Positions 16,491 through 23,779 of a DNA stretch of 64,000 nt are shown one piece after another. A program made the position numbers and the translations under genes. Positions within the stretch are counted from its first letter, which is position 1. Each line of letters opens with the position of its first letter. The notes under the pieces are model-generated. The model did no database searches, was not told where the DNA came from, and saw only the letters and a program-made list of their open reading frames with translations. This DNA is from an uncultured Sulfitobacter sp. (lineage in GTDB: Bacteria > Pseudomonadota > Alphaproteobacteria > Rhodobacterales > Rhodobacteraceae), in assembly GCA_947502265.1 (NCBI GenBank), contig CANMZB010000003.1:1-64000 (forward strand), read 5' to 3'.

Positions 16491-17765
16491 TCAGGAACGC
16501 CCCTTCCACGGCACAAGAAACCGCTCCGCCGCGCGCATCATCATGTCGATGCCAAAACCGATAATCCCGATCAGGATAATGCCCAGAATAACGATGTCGG
16601 TGTTCTGGAATTTGGACGCGACCATAATCATCATCCCCGCCCCTTTCTCCGCCGCGACCAGTTCGGCGGCAACAACAGTACCCCAGCAAACGCCCATCGC
16701 CACCCGCGCACCGGTAAAGATTTCCGGCAGCGAATTGGGAATAATGACATAGCGCATGATCTGCCATTTGCTCGCACCCAGCGAATAAGCCGCATGCACC
16801 TTGGAGATGCTCACCCCCGACACACCGGAGCGTGCGGCAATAGCCATGATCCAGAGCGCCGCGAGGAACAGCAGGATAATCTTGCCCACTTCGCCAATCC
16901 CCGCCCAGATGATCACCAGCGGGATCAGCGCCAGCGGCGGCACCGGACGCATGAACTCCACGATGGGATCAAACCAGCCGCGAAACCAGTTACTTAACCC
17001 CATCGCATAACCCAAGGGAATACCCACGATTGCGCCGCACAAAAAGCCTGCGATCACGCGAAACAGTGACCATGACAAATGGCCCAACAGCGAAGTGCCG
17101 CGGAACCCTTCATCCAGAACCTTGAATGTGCGCGCGACGACGTCCTCGGGCGCGGGCAGGTAAAGCGACTCCATTTGCAGACCGTTATCCGGCTCGAAGT
17201 TGGGCGTGCCTTTGTCCGAAATCGTAACCGAACCGCCGTGGATTTCCACGCGGTCGCCGGGGCGGACCTTTTTGCCATTGATTGCAACAATCATGGCACC
17301 GTCTTTTTTTGTGATTTCGTCGTTCTTATCAAACGGCACCAGTTTGCTGCGGTATTGCGCGACTGTGATTGTGTCATTCTTGGCAAAGCCGTCGCCCGGC
17401 TCAACCGGTATCGCGTCAGGGTTTTCCTCGCGGTTATGCACCAAAATCTCGACGGTCGCCGTGTCGCGCGCGTCGCCCGCCTGTACCGTATATTCGAACG
17501 AGGTCTGCCCCGCGAAAGGCCCCGGCGCATGCAGGAACTTTGGCAGCACCGTTGATCCGGTGAACATCCCCCAGAGAAACAGCAACGTCAGAATTGACAG
17601 GACACCCGCCGCACGATTGGGGCGAACGGCGCTTTCATCGCCAAAGGTCACCGTTTTAAGCGAGGTGTAATCGCGCGTACCGACACCACCCAAGACCTTG
17701 CTCAGCACGAAAAACCCGCCCGCAAAGATGCCGACATAGACCGCCAGTACAATCAAACCGGTCAT
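16491..17765 (-). CDS. tauC: Taurine ABC transporter permease with extra extracytoplasmic domain
   Basis: 424 residues. The C-terminal half (about 200-420) is a normal SsuC/TauC permease: PVPPLALIPLVIIWAGIGE, the coupling-loop region AAYSLGASKWQIMRYVIIP, and AELVAAEKGAGMMIM. The first 200 residues are unusual for E. coli-type TauC (about 275 in total): membrane segments at about 1-25 and 50-70, then a 120-residue hydrophilic insert (FEYTVQAGDARDTATVEILV, DNGLQMESLYLPAPED). The ATG overlaps the stop of a nine-codon frame created by a tandem duplication behind tauB. It forms the inner-membrane channel with TauB and TauA for taurine uptake. Confidence 0.9.
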   Translation of the reverse strand: MTGLIVLAVYVGIFAGGFFVLSKVLGGVGTRDYTSLKTVTFGDESAVRPNRAAGVLSILTLLFLWGMFTGSTVLPKFLHAPGPFAGQTSFEYTVQAGDARDTATVEILVHNREENPDAIPVEPGDGFAKNDTITVAQYRSKLVPFDKNDEITKKDGAMIVAINGKKVRPGDRVEIHGGSVTISDKGTPNFEPDNGLQMESLYLPAPEDVVARTFKVLDEGFRGTSLLGHLSWSLFRVIAGFLCGAIVGIPLGYAMGLSNWFRGWFDPIVEFMRPVPPLALIPLVIIWAGIGEVGKIILLFLAALWIMAIAARSGVSGVSISKVHAAYSLGASKWQIMRYVIIPNSLPEIFTGARVAMGVCWGTVVAAELVAAEKGAGMMIMVASKFQNTDIVILGIILIGIIGFGIDMMMRAAERFLVPWKGRS

Positions 17766-17791
17766 GCGCTCGCCTCCGAAAAATCCTTCAT
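17762..17791 (-). CDS. Nine-codon linker reading frame MKDFSEASA
   Basis: ATG at 17791-17789 overlaps the tauB stop (ATGA), and its TGA at 17764-17762 overlaps the tauC ATG (ATGA). The peptide repeats the tauB C-terminus SEASA because it derives from a tandem duplication. It probably only keeps ribosomes coupled between tauB and tauC; a function for the peptide itself is not claimed. Confidence 0.3.
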   Translation of the reverse strand: MKDFSEASA

Positions 17792-17805
17792 GCGCTCGCC
17801 TCCGA
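17762..17805. repeat. 26-bp-period tandem duplication at the tauB-tauC junction
   Basis: TCATGCGCTCGCCTCCGA occurs at 17762-17779 and again at 17788-17805, separated by AAAATCCT. Each copy contains the end of a SEASA-coding frame and an ATGA overlap on the minus strand, with GGAGG upstream serving as the ribosome-binding site for the following start. Confidence 0.85.
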
Positions 17806-18672
17806 GCGACCCATAATCTCTTCTTCCATGTCCCAGATCATCGACAGGATTTCCTCGCGCTTGGGTGCAAAATCGGGGTGTTTCTTGACCTCGCGCAGGT
17901 CCGCGTTAACGCCCATTTCAGCAAACGGCAGGCGGTATTCTGTGTGAATGCGCCCCGGTCGCGGAGCCATCACGATCAAACGTTCGCCCAACAAAAGCGC
18001 TTCTTCGACAGAGTGGGTGATCAGGATAATTGTCTTTCCCGTCTCTTTCCACAGCTTCAGAACCAGCGATTGCATCTTTTCACGCGTCAACGCATCAAGT
18101 GCGCCCAAAGGTTCGTCCATCAGGATCACATCAGGATCATTCGCCAGACATCGCGCCAGCGCCACCCGCTGTTGCATCCCGCCGGACAACTCGTAAACGG
18201 CTTTTTCCTTGAAGTCCCGAAGGCCGACAACATCCAGCAGATGATTGACGATCTCGGTCTTGTCGTTCTTCGGCATCCCCTTCATCGAGGGGCCAAAACC
18301 TACATTTTCGCGCACGCTCATCCACTCGAACAGCGCGCCCTGCTGGAACACCATGCCGCGTTCGGCATCCGGCCCGTCGATCTTGTGCCCGTTCAGGATC
18401 ATCTCACCTTCGGTCGGGGCCAGAAACCCCGCCACGATATTCAAAAGAGTTGTCTTGCCACAGCCTGACGGCCCCAGAACACTAAGCAATTCGCCCTCTC
18501 TGAGGTCGATGGATACGTCCTGCAATGCCTGAACCGAACCGCCGTTCGGCAGATCAAAACGCATGGATAGGTTTTTGATGGAAAGTCCGGACATGTCCCC
18601 GCTTTCTGACCCTGCGTCGGGTCCGCTGGGCCGGGTTGGCCCCGCCTCGTTGTCTTGAAAGAGGTCCGGCAC
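17788..18672 (-). CDS. tauB: Taurine ABC transporter ATP-binding protein
   Basis: 294 residues. Walker A GPSGCGKTT (about 70-78), Q-loop MVFQQGALFEWMSVRENVGF, signature LSGGMQQRVALARCLA, Walker B VILMDEPLGALD and the H-loop ITHSVEEALLLG are all intact. It hydrolyses ATP in the cytoplasm to drive taurine import through TauC. About 26 residues precede the usual start; a second ATG at 18594 (MSGLSIKNLSM) would give the length typical of TauB (about 268) and may be the true start. It lies 35 bp downstream of tauA. Confidence 0.92.
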   Translation of the reverse strand: MPDLFQDNEAGPTRPSGPDAGSESGDMSGLSIKNLSMRFDLPNGGSVQALQDVSIDLREGELLSVLGPSGCGKTTLLNIVAGFLAPTEGEMILNGHKIDGPDAERGMVFQQGALFEWMSVRENVGFGPSMKGMPKNDKTEIVNHLLDVVGLRDFKEKAVYELSGGMQQRVALARCLANDPDVILMDEPLGALDALTREKMQSLVLKLWKETGKTIILITHSVEEALLLGERLIVMAPRPGRIHTEYRLPFAEMGVNADLREVKKHPDFAPKREEILSMIWDMEEEIMGRSEASA

Positions 18673-18707
18673 ACCAACCGCGCGCCGGACCGGAATAAAC
18701 CTTTGGC

Positions 18708-19709
18708 CTACATATCGCCCGCCGCTTGCAGCGGACCTGTGTTCACAGCGCCTTCATAGCTTTCAAGCGCGCTGTCGATGGAGCCCGCCTCGACGAACAC
18801 ATCCGCAACACCCTTCATAAAGGTCGCCGCATTGCCGCCGAGCCATGTTTGGGTCAGCTGGTCTTCGATCGACGGAAATTTCATTGTCGCGATAAAATCT
18901 TTTGCCGCATCGAAATCCATGCCGGATTCCTTCGCAATAACATCCATCATCTCTTCGCTATGGTCTGCATTCCATGCGGCGTTCGTATCTCCGGTAACTT
19001 TCAGAAACCTGGCAACCGTATCGCCGTTTTCGGCGACAAAGTTGGCGGGCGCGGATGTCACATCAAACACCAGAATGCCCAGCTCTTCCTTTTCATCGCC
19101 TGTCAGCAGGACGTTACCGAATTCCTTCATACGGGTCAGACCGCCACCGTAGGCACATGCGAAATCAACCGCGCCCTGAGCCAGAGCAGCAGCCCCTTCG
19201 GGGGGTGCCATATCGACGACCTGAAGCGAGCCTACATCAACGCCAAAGTGATTCATCTGGCGCAAAAAACCGTAGTGAGCGGCAGTACCCAGCGGCACAG
19301 CGACTTTCTTGCCTGCCAGTTCTGATGCGGAATCCTTGTCGATTTCAAGGCCGGATGCGACGACGCAGTTGTCATTTTCAGAGTAGGACACGGCCACATC
19401 AAGCACCTGAATATCCTGACCGCCGGACGCGGCCACAACGAATGGCGGAATACCCTGCGACACCGACAACTGCACATCGCCCGACGCCATCGCGGCGGAC
19501 ATCGCCGTACCGGTTTCGAAGGAGACCCAATTTACCTTCATTCCCAACGCTTCGTCGTAAGCGCCAGAGGCTTTGGCCGCGAGGAACGGCATCGGCCATT
19601 CGAGGAAATAACCGACTGTGATCTCATCCAGGTCCGCCGCAAATGCGCCCGTGCCCGCAAAGGACATCACAGCACCCGCTACGAAACCGCTGACTGTTTT
19701 CTTCATCAT
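18708..19709 (-). CDS. tauA: Taurine ABC transporter substrate-binding protein
   Basis: 334 residues. The signal peptide MMKKTVSGFVAGAVMSFAGT ends in GAFA, cleaved before ADLDEITVGYFLEWPMPFL. The TauA-type fold follows, with SVSQGIPPFVVAASGGQDIQ and VPLGTAAHYGFLRQMNHFGV. It binds taurine in the periplasm and delivers it to TauBC. The first ATG (19709) has GGGAG nine bases upstream; the adjacent ATG at 19706 is the alternative. A frame extending to 19823 lacks a signal-peptide start and was rejected. It is divergent from tpa. Confidence 0.93.
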   Translation of the reverse strand: MMKKTVSGFVAGAVMSFAGTGAFAADLDEITVGYFLEWPMPFLAAKASGAYDEALGMKVNWVSFETGTAMSAAMASGDVQLSVSQGIPPFVVAASGGQDIQVLDVAVSYSENDNCVVASGLEIDKDSASELAGKKVAVPLGTAAHYGFLRQMNHFGVDVGSLQVVDMAPPEGAAALAQGAVDFACAYGGGLTRMKEFGNVLLTGDEKEELGILVFDVTSAPANFVAENGDTVARFLKVTGDTNAAWNADHSEEMMDVIAKESGMDFDAAKDFIATMKFPSIEDQLTQTWLGGNAATFMKGVADVFVEAGSIDSALESYEGAVNTGPLQAAGDM

Positions 19710-20249
19710 GATTATAGTCTCCCAGTTGTTTTTATGCCTCGCCGCTGTTGGCATAGCGCAGGCGTGTCGCCGCATCGAGGCAACCGACCCGAACACTCTG
19801 GGTGATGTCCACGTCACATGCAATAACCTTGGAGCCGAAGCCGACCCTGTACAAACCGGTATTCCGGCCTCCGTTGCTTAACGGTATTTCTGTTGTAATT
19901 ATTCACTTCATCAACAGTGACAGCGCACCCTGACGTCAATAAAAGACCTGCATTCGAGCGCGATTCGAGCCCTGACAGGATGCCGGACCACCGCGCAACC
20001 CATCGCCGTGCGGCAGCATTAAACATCCAATTCCGCCCTCCGGATGACGCCAGTTTCCAACTTCGGGGCCAAATTCACCCTTAGTAAGTCGGCAAAAAAA
20101 CAGGCATTTTGACGTATCGCCAAATGTGGCCTTAATCATCCACCGGTTCTGGACCTATATACTCTTGCTCTTTCCTTGTCTGTTATGGCATCGATCAGAC
20201 GCAAGCGCTCTGATTTCACCCACAATTGCTCTTTCGAAAGGTTCGCGCC
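19710..20249. other. Intergenic control region between tauA and tpa
   Basis: 540 bp without a convincing gene. It holds the tauABC promoter on the left and the tpa promoter with a pair of TauR boxes on the right (20126-20158). I found no second TauR pair close to tauA, so the transporter may be controlled from a distance or by weaker boxes. Confidence 0.5.
20126..20158 (+). promoter_or_regulatory. Pair of TauR boxes upstream of tpa
   Basis: GTGGCCTTAA (20126-20135) and CTGGACCTAT (20149-20158) are direct repeats 23 bp apart, matching the TauR box CTGGACYTAA at 8 and 9 of 10 positions. The downstream box ends 91 nt before the tpa ATG. Position and spacing match the xsc pair, which suggests activation from an upstream site. 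Confidence 0.7.
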
Positions 20250-21641
20250 ATGGACGGTACATTCAACGAAAATGACATCTCCCGCATTGTCGAGGCCGAT
20301 CGTGCCCACGTCTGGCATCACCTGAGCCAGCATAAGCCCTATGAAACAACCGATCCGCGCATCATTGTCGAAGGCAAAGGCATGCGCGTCTGGGATCAGA
20401 ACGGCAAGGAACACCTTGATGCCGTTTCGGGCGGTGTCTGGACGGTCAACGTCGGCTATGGCCGCGAATCAATTGCCAACGCCGTGCGCGACCAGTTGAT
20501 CAAGCTGAACTATTTTGCTGGCTCCGCAGGCTCCATCCCCGGCTCGGTCTTCTCGCAAATGCTGATCGAAAAGATGCCCGGCATGAGCCGCGTTTATTTC
20601 TGCAACTCCGGTTCGGAAGCCAACGAAAAGGGTTTCAAGATGGTCCGCCAGATCGCGCACAAGCGTTTCGGCGGCAAGAAGCACAAGATCCTGTACCGCG
20701 ACCGTGATTATCACGGGACCACCATCACCTGCCTGTCGGCGGGTGGTCAGGACGAGCGCAACGCGCAATACGGCCCCTTCACCGACGGGTTCGTGCGGGT
20801 GCCGCACTGCCTTGAGTACCGCAAGCATGAACAGGACGGCGCGCCTGACGAAAACTACGGCGTCTGGGCCGCGAACGAGATCGAAAAGATCATCCTCGCC
20901 GAAGGCCCCGAAACCGTGGGCGGGCTGTGCCTTGAGCCGGTCACAGCTGGCGGCGGCGTCATCACCCCCCCCGATGGTTATTGGGAGCGTATCCGCGAGA
21001 TTTGCGACCAGTACGACATCCTGCTGCACATCGACGAGGTTGTCTGCGGTCTGGGACGTACCGGCACATGGTTCGGCTACCAGCACTACGGCATCAAGCC
21101 GGACATGGTGACCATGGCCAAGGGTGTCGCCTCCGGCTATGCGGCCATCGCCTGCCTTGTGACCACTGAAAAAGTGTTCGACATGTTCAAGGACGATGCC
21201 GCCGACCCGATGAACTATTTCCGCGACATCTCGACTTTCGGCGGATGCACCGCAGGTCCGGCCGCCGCGATCGAAAACATGAAGATCATCGAGCGCGAAA
21301 ACCTGCTGCAAAACACCATCGACATGGGCGTGTATATGACCGGCAAGCTCGAAGAGTTGCAGGACAAGCACCCCGTGATCGGCCATGTCCGCAGCAAAGG
21401 TCTGTTTCTGGGAGCCGAACTGGTCGAGGATCGCGAGACCAAGGCACCAGTGGCAGAGCGTCTGATACAGGCCGTTGTGGGCGACTGCATGCAACAGGGC
21501 GTGGTGATCGGCGCGACCAACCGCTCGCTGCCGGGCAAGAACAACACATTGTGTTTTTCGCCTGCCCTCATCGCGACCAAGGATGACATCAACCAGATCA
21601 TCGCCGCCGTTGACGGCGCGTTGGGTCGCGTGTTCGCCTGA
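20250..21641 (+). CDS. tpa: Taurine:pyruvate aminotransferase
   Basis: 463 residues, class III PLP-dependent aminotransferase. It starts MDGTFNENDISRIVEADRAH. VYFCNSGSEANEKGFKM binds the PLP phosphate, DYHGTTITCLSAGG follows, LLHIDEVVCGLGRTGTWFG holds the PLP-nitrogen Asp, and Lys of TMAKGVASGYAA is the Schiff-base lysine. It converts taurine + pyruvate to sulfoacetaldehyde + alanine. The ATG at 20250 follows GAAAGG; a TTG eight codons earlier is less likely. Alanine dehydrogenase, needed to recycle pyruvate, is not in the window. A TauR box pair lies upstream. Confidence 0.95.
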   Translation: MDGTFNENDISRIVEADRAHVWHHLSQHKPYETTDPRIIVEGKGMRVWDQNGKEHLDAVSGGVWTVNVGYGRESIANAVRDQLIKLNYFAGSAGSIPGSVFSQMLIEKMPGMSRVYFCNSGSEANEKGFKMVRQIAHKRFGGKKHKILYRDRDYHGTTITCLSAGGQDERNAQYGPFTDGFVRVPHCLEYRKHEQDGAPDENYGVWAANEIEKIILAEGPETVGGLCLEPVTAGGGVITPPDGYWERIREICDQYDILLHIDEVVCGLGRTGTWFGYQHYGIKPDMVTMAKGVASGYAAIACLVTTEKVFDMFKDDAADPMNYFRDISTFGGCTAGPAAAIENMKIIERENLLQNTIDMGVYMTGKLEELQDKHPVIGHVRSKGLFLGAELVEDRETKAPVAERLIQAVVGDCMQQGVVIGATNRSLPGKNNTLCFSPALIATKDDINQIIAAVDGALGRVFA

Positions 21642-21652
21642 ACAGCACAAAA

Positions 21653-21675
21653 CCCCGTCCGTTTGTCGGGCGGGG
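21653..21675 (+). terminator. Hairpin downstream of tpa
   Basis: CCCCGTCC (21653-21660) pairs with GGGCGGGG (21668-21675), including one G-U pair and a seven-base loop. Only a short T stretch follows, so termination may be partial. Confidence 0.5.
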
Positions 21676-21803
21676 GCCTTCAACGTGCGCCACTCCGCAG
21701 GGTGATATCGGCGCAAATCCGCCTCGTTTCAAAGATATAAAAGAAATCACTGGAACCTTTCGCGCCGACGTATTGTTTTACTGCGAGAAACAGGAGACTC
21801 AGA

Positions 21804-22061
21804 ATGAAGAAACTTATTATGGTTTTGCCCTTTGCTGCCCTTGTGGCAGCTTGTGATACGCCCGGTCAGTCCGCGATGACAGGTGCGGCGCTTGGTGCCG
21901 CGACAGGAGCCGCCGTTTCCGGCAGCAATGACAGGGTCGTCGGCGCGCTGGTAGGTGGCGCTGCCGGTGCCGCAGCAGGCAACTACATCGGGCGCACACA
22001 GAGCGGCCAGTGCGTCTATCAGAATTCGCAAGGCCAGCGCTATAACGCAGCCTGCCCCTGA
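21804..22061 (+). CDS. Small glycine-zipper lipoprotein
   Basis: 85 residues. MKKLIMVLPFAALVAAC is a lipoprotein signal with lipobox VAAC, so Cys17 would be lipidated. The mature part has glycine-zipper repeats (MTGAALGAATGAAVSG, LVGGAAGAAAGNYIG) and a hydrophilic end with two Cys. Such proteins insert into or across the outer membrane and often occur with stress responses; the specific function is unknown. A strong RBS (CAGGAGAC) precedes the ATG and a terminator follows, so it is a single-gene transcript inside the taurine cluster with no obvious link to taurine use. Confidence 0.8.
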   Translation: MKKLIMVLPFAALVAACDTPGQSAMTGAALGAATGAAVSGSNDRVVGALVGGAAGAAAGNYIGRTQSGQCVYQNSQGQRYNAACP

Positions 22062-22088
22062 ACCTACCCGACCAGATCTGATCGTGTA

Positions 22089-22120
22089 ACGGCTCTGCCT
22101 TCCGGCAGGGCCGTTTTTTT
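22089..22120 (+). terminator. Rho-independent terminator of the lipoprotein gene
   Basis: ACGGCTCTGCC pairs with GGCAGGGCCGT around a TTCC loop, followed by seven T. Strong terminator separating the lipoprotein gene from tauR. Confidence 0.85.
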
Positions 22121-22145
22121 ATGCCGCCACCCAATTCGCGCGCAG

Positions 22146-22177
22146 CTAAGTCCAGATTGCTTTGCCATTAGGTCCAG
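22146..22177 (-). promoter_or_regulatory. Pair of TauR boxes overlapping the tauR promoter
   Basis: On the minus strand, CTGGACCTAA (22177-22168) and CTGGACTTAG (22155-22146) are direct repeats 22 bp apart; the first matches the consensus CTGGACYTAA exactly. They end 14 nt before the tauR ATG and point away from tauR, opposite to the tpa and xsc pairs. Binding here should block tauR transcription, suggesting autorepression. Confidence 0.75.
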
Positions 22178-22191
22178 TGTACGCTTGATTT

Positions 22192-23676
22192 ATGGCCCTT
22201 CCGGTAGAAACATTCTTTTTGCAGCCCGACGCGCAAGGCACCCTGCAATCGCAGATCCAGCAGATGATTGCCCAAGGCATCCTGTCGGGCCGGTTCCAGC
22301 AGGGAGAAAAGCTCCCCTCGACGCGCAAACTGGCGACACACCTCGGCGTCAGCCGCATCACAGTGACCATCGCCTACACCGAATTGCTGGCAAATGATTA
22401 CCTCACATCGCGCGGACGGTCGGGGTATTTCGTCTCCCTCAACGCGCCCGCGCCGCCGTCCTTTGTGCCCAGCGCAGACAGCACCGACGCGGTGGACTGG
22501 TCGCGCGCCATCGGCCAGCGGTTCAGCGGCGGAGTGACCCCGCACAAACCCCAGGATTGGTCGCAGTACAGATACCCCTTTGTCTACGGGCAGGCCGATC
22601 AATCGTTGTTTGACCATGCCAACTGGCGGCTTTGCGCACTTCAGGCGCTGGGCCAGCGTGACTTCACGTCGATGACCACCGATTACTACGATCAGGACGA
22701 TCCGAACCTGATCGAATTCATCGCCCGCCACACCTTGCCGCGCCGGGGCATCACCGCTGCGCCGGAACAGATCCTGATCACTCTGGGCGCGCAAAACGCC
22801 CTTTGGCTGACCGCACAAGTGCTGTTAACCCAGCGCCGCCGCGCCGCTCTTGAAGATCCCTGTTATCCTGCACTGCGCGATATTCTGATCCAGTCGCGCT
22901 GTCATGTGACGCCTGTGCGCGTGGACCGGGACGGTCTCCCGCCCGAGGCGATCCCGCCAGATGCCGATGTGATTTTCACCACGCCCAGTCATCAATGCCC
23001 CTCCAATGCCACCATGCCGATGACGCGGCGCCGCGCCCTGCTGGAGCGCGCCCGCGAAATCGACGCGTTGATTGTCGAAGACGATTACGAATTCGAAACC
23101 TCCTTTTTGCGCGCGCCCTCGCCCGCATTGAAATCGCTCGATACGGACGGGCGGGTGATCTATGTGGGCAGCTTTTCCAAATCCCTGTTTCCCGGCCTTC
23201 GGCTCGGATACCTCGTGGGATCAGAACCGTTTATCCGCGAGGCCCGCGCCCTGCGCGCTTCGGTCCTGCGCCATCCGCCCGGCCATATCCAGCGCACGAC
23301 CTCCTACTTTTTGTCGCTTGGCCATTACGACGCGTTGATCCGCCGCATGGGCGGCGCATTGCACGAACGGCGGATCAAGATGGAGGAGAGCATCGCCCGT
23401 TACGGGCTGCGCATCGCAGGTCAGGGTGCGCATGGCGGATCGTCTTTCTGGATGCGCGCCCCCGAAGACGTGGACACACAGGAGCTTGCCCGCCGCCTGC
23501 GCGCCCGCGGCGTCCTGATCGAGCCGGGCCATTCGTTTTTCAGCGGGCCGGACCAGCCGCAAAACCTTTACCGTCTCGGGTACTCCTCGATCCCCGTCAG
23601 CCGCATCGCAGACGGCCTGTGCGAACTGGCCGGTGAAATCACCGCCATGTCGGGTACTGGACATATTTCACCCTAA
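22192..23676 (+). CDS. tauR: MocR-type GntR regulator of taurine catabolism
   Basis: 494 residues. The N-terminal GntR winged helix (about 10-85) has ILSGRFQQGEKLPSTRKLAT and LGVSRITVTIAYTELLANDY. A type I aminotransferase-like domain (about 120-485) follows, with VEDDYEFETSFL and YVGSFSKSLFPGLRLGYLVG, where the Lys would hold PLP. This is the TauR/PdxR architecture; in Rhodobacter TauR activates taurine genes. It lies between tpa and xsc, and the nearby TauR boxes agree with the assignment. The downstream box pair for xsc begins inside its last codons. Confidence 0.93.
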   Translation: MALPVETFFLQPDAQGTLQSQIQQMIAQGILSGRFQQGEKLPSTRKLATHLGVSRITVTIAYTELLANDYLTSRGRSGYFVSLNAPAPPSFVPSADSTDAVDWSRAIGQRFSGGVTPHKPQDWSQYRYPFVYGQADQSLFDHANWRLCALQALGQRDFTSMTTDYYDQDDPNLIEFIARHTLPRRGITAAPEQILITLGAQNALWLTAQVLLTQRRRAALEDPCYPALRDILIQSRCHVTPVRVDRDGLPPEAIPPDADVIFTTPSHQCPSNATMPMTRRRALLERAREIDALIVEDDYEFETSFLRAPSPALKSLDTDGRVIYVGSFSKSLFPGLRLGYLVGSEPFIREARALRASVLRHPPGHIQRTTSYFLSLGHYDALIRRMGGALHERRIKMEESIARYGLRIAGQGAHGGSSFWMRAPEDVDTQELARRLRARGVLIEPGHSFFSGPDQPQNLYRLGYSSIPVSRIADGLCELAGEITAMSGTGHISP

Positions 23677-23689
23677 AAACTGGCCCTAA
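23657..23689 (+). promoter_or_regulatory. Pair of TauR boxes upstream of xsc
   Basis: CTGGACATAT (23657-23666) and CTGGCCCTAA (23680-23689) are direct repeats 23 bp apart. The first lies within the tauR 3' end. The second ends 90 nt before the xsc ATG, nearly the same distance as at tpa. Inferred activator site giving xsc-pta-soe its own taurine-induced promoter. Confidence 0.7.
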
Positions 23690-23779
23690 CCCCGAATTAC
23701 CCGTACGTTTAGAGTGCCACCAACAGATAGAATACCACCAACAAGATTCGACTTTTTCCAGCATCAAGGATCACCCCAC

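Noticed and set aside
20469..21716. A 415-codon open frame antisense to tpa
   Set aside because: Shadow of the third-position GC bias of tpa; His/Val/Ala-rich without motifs.
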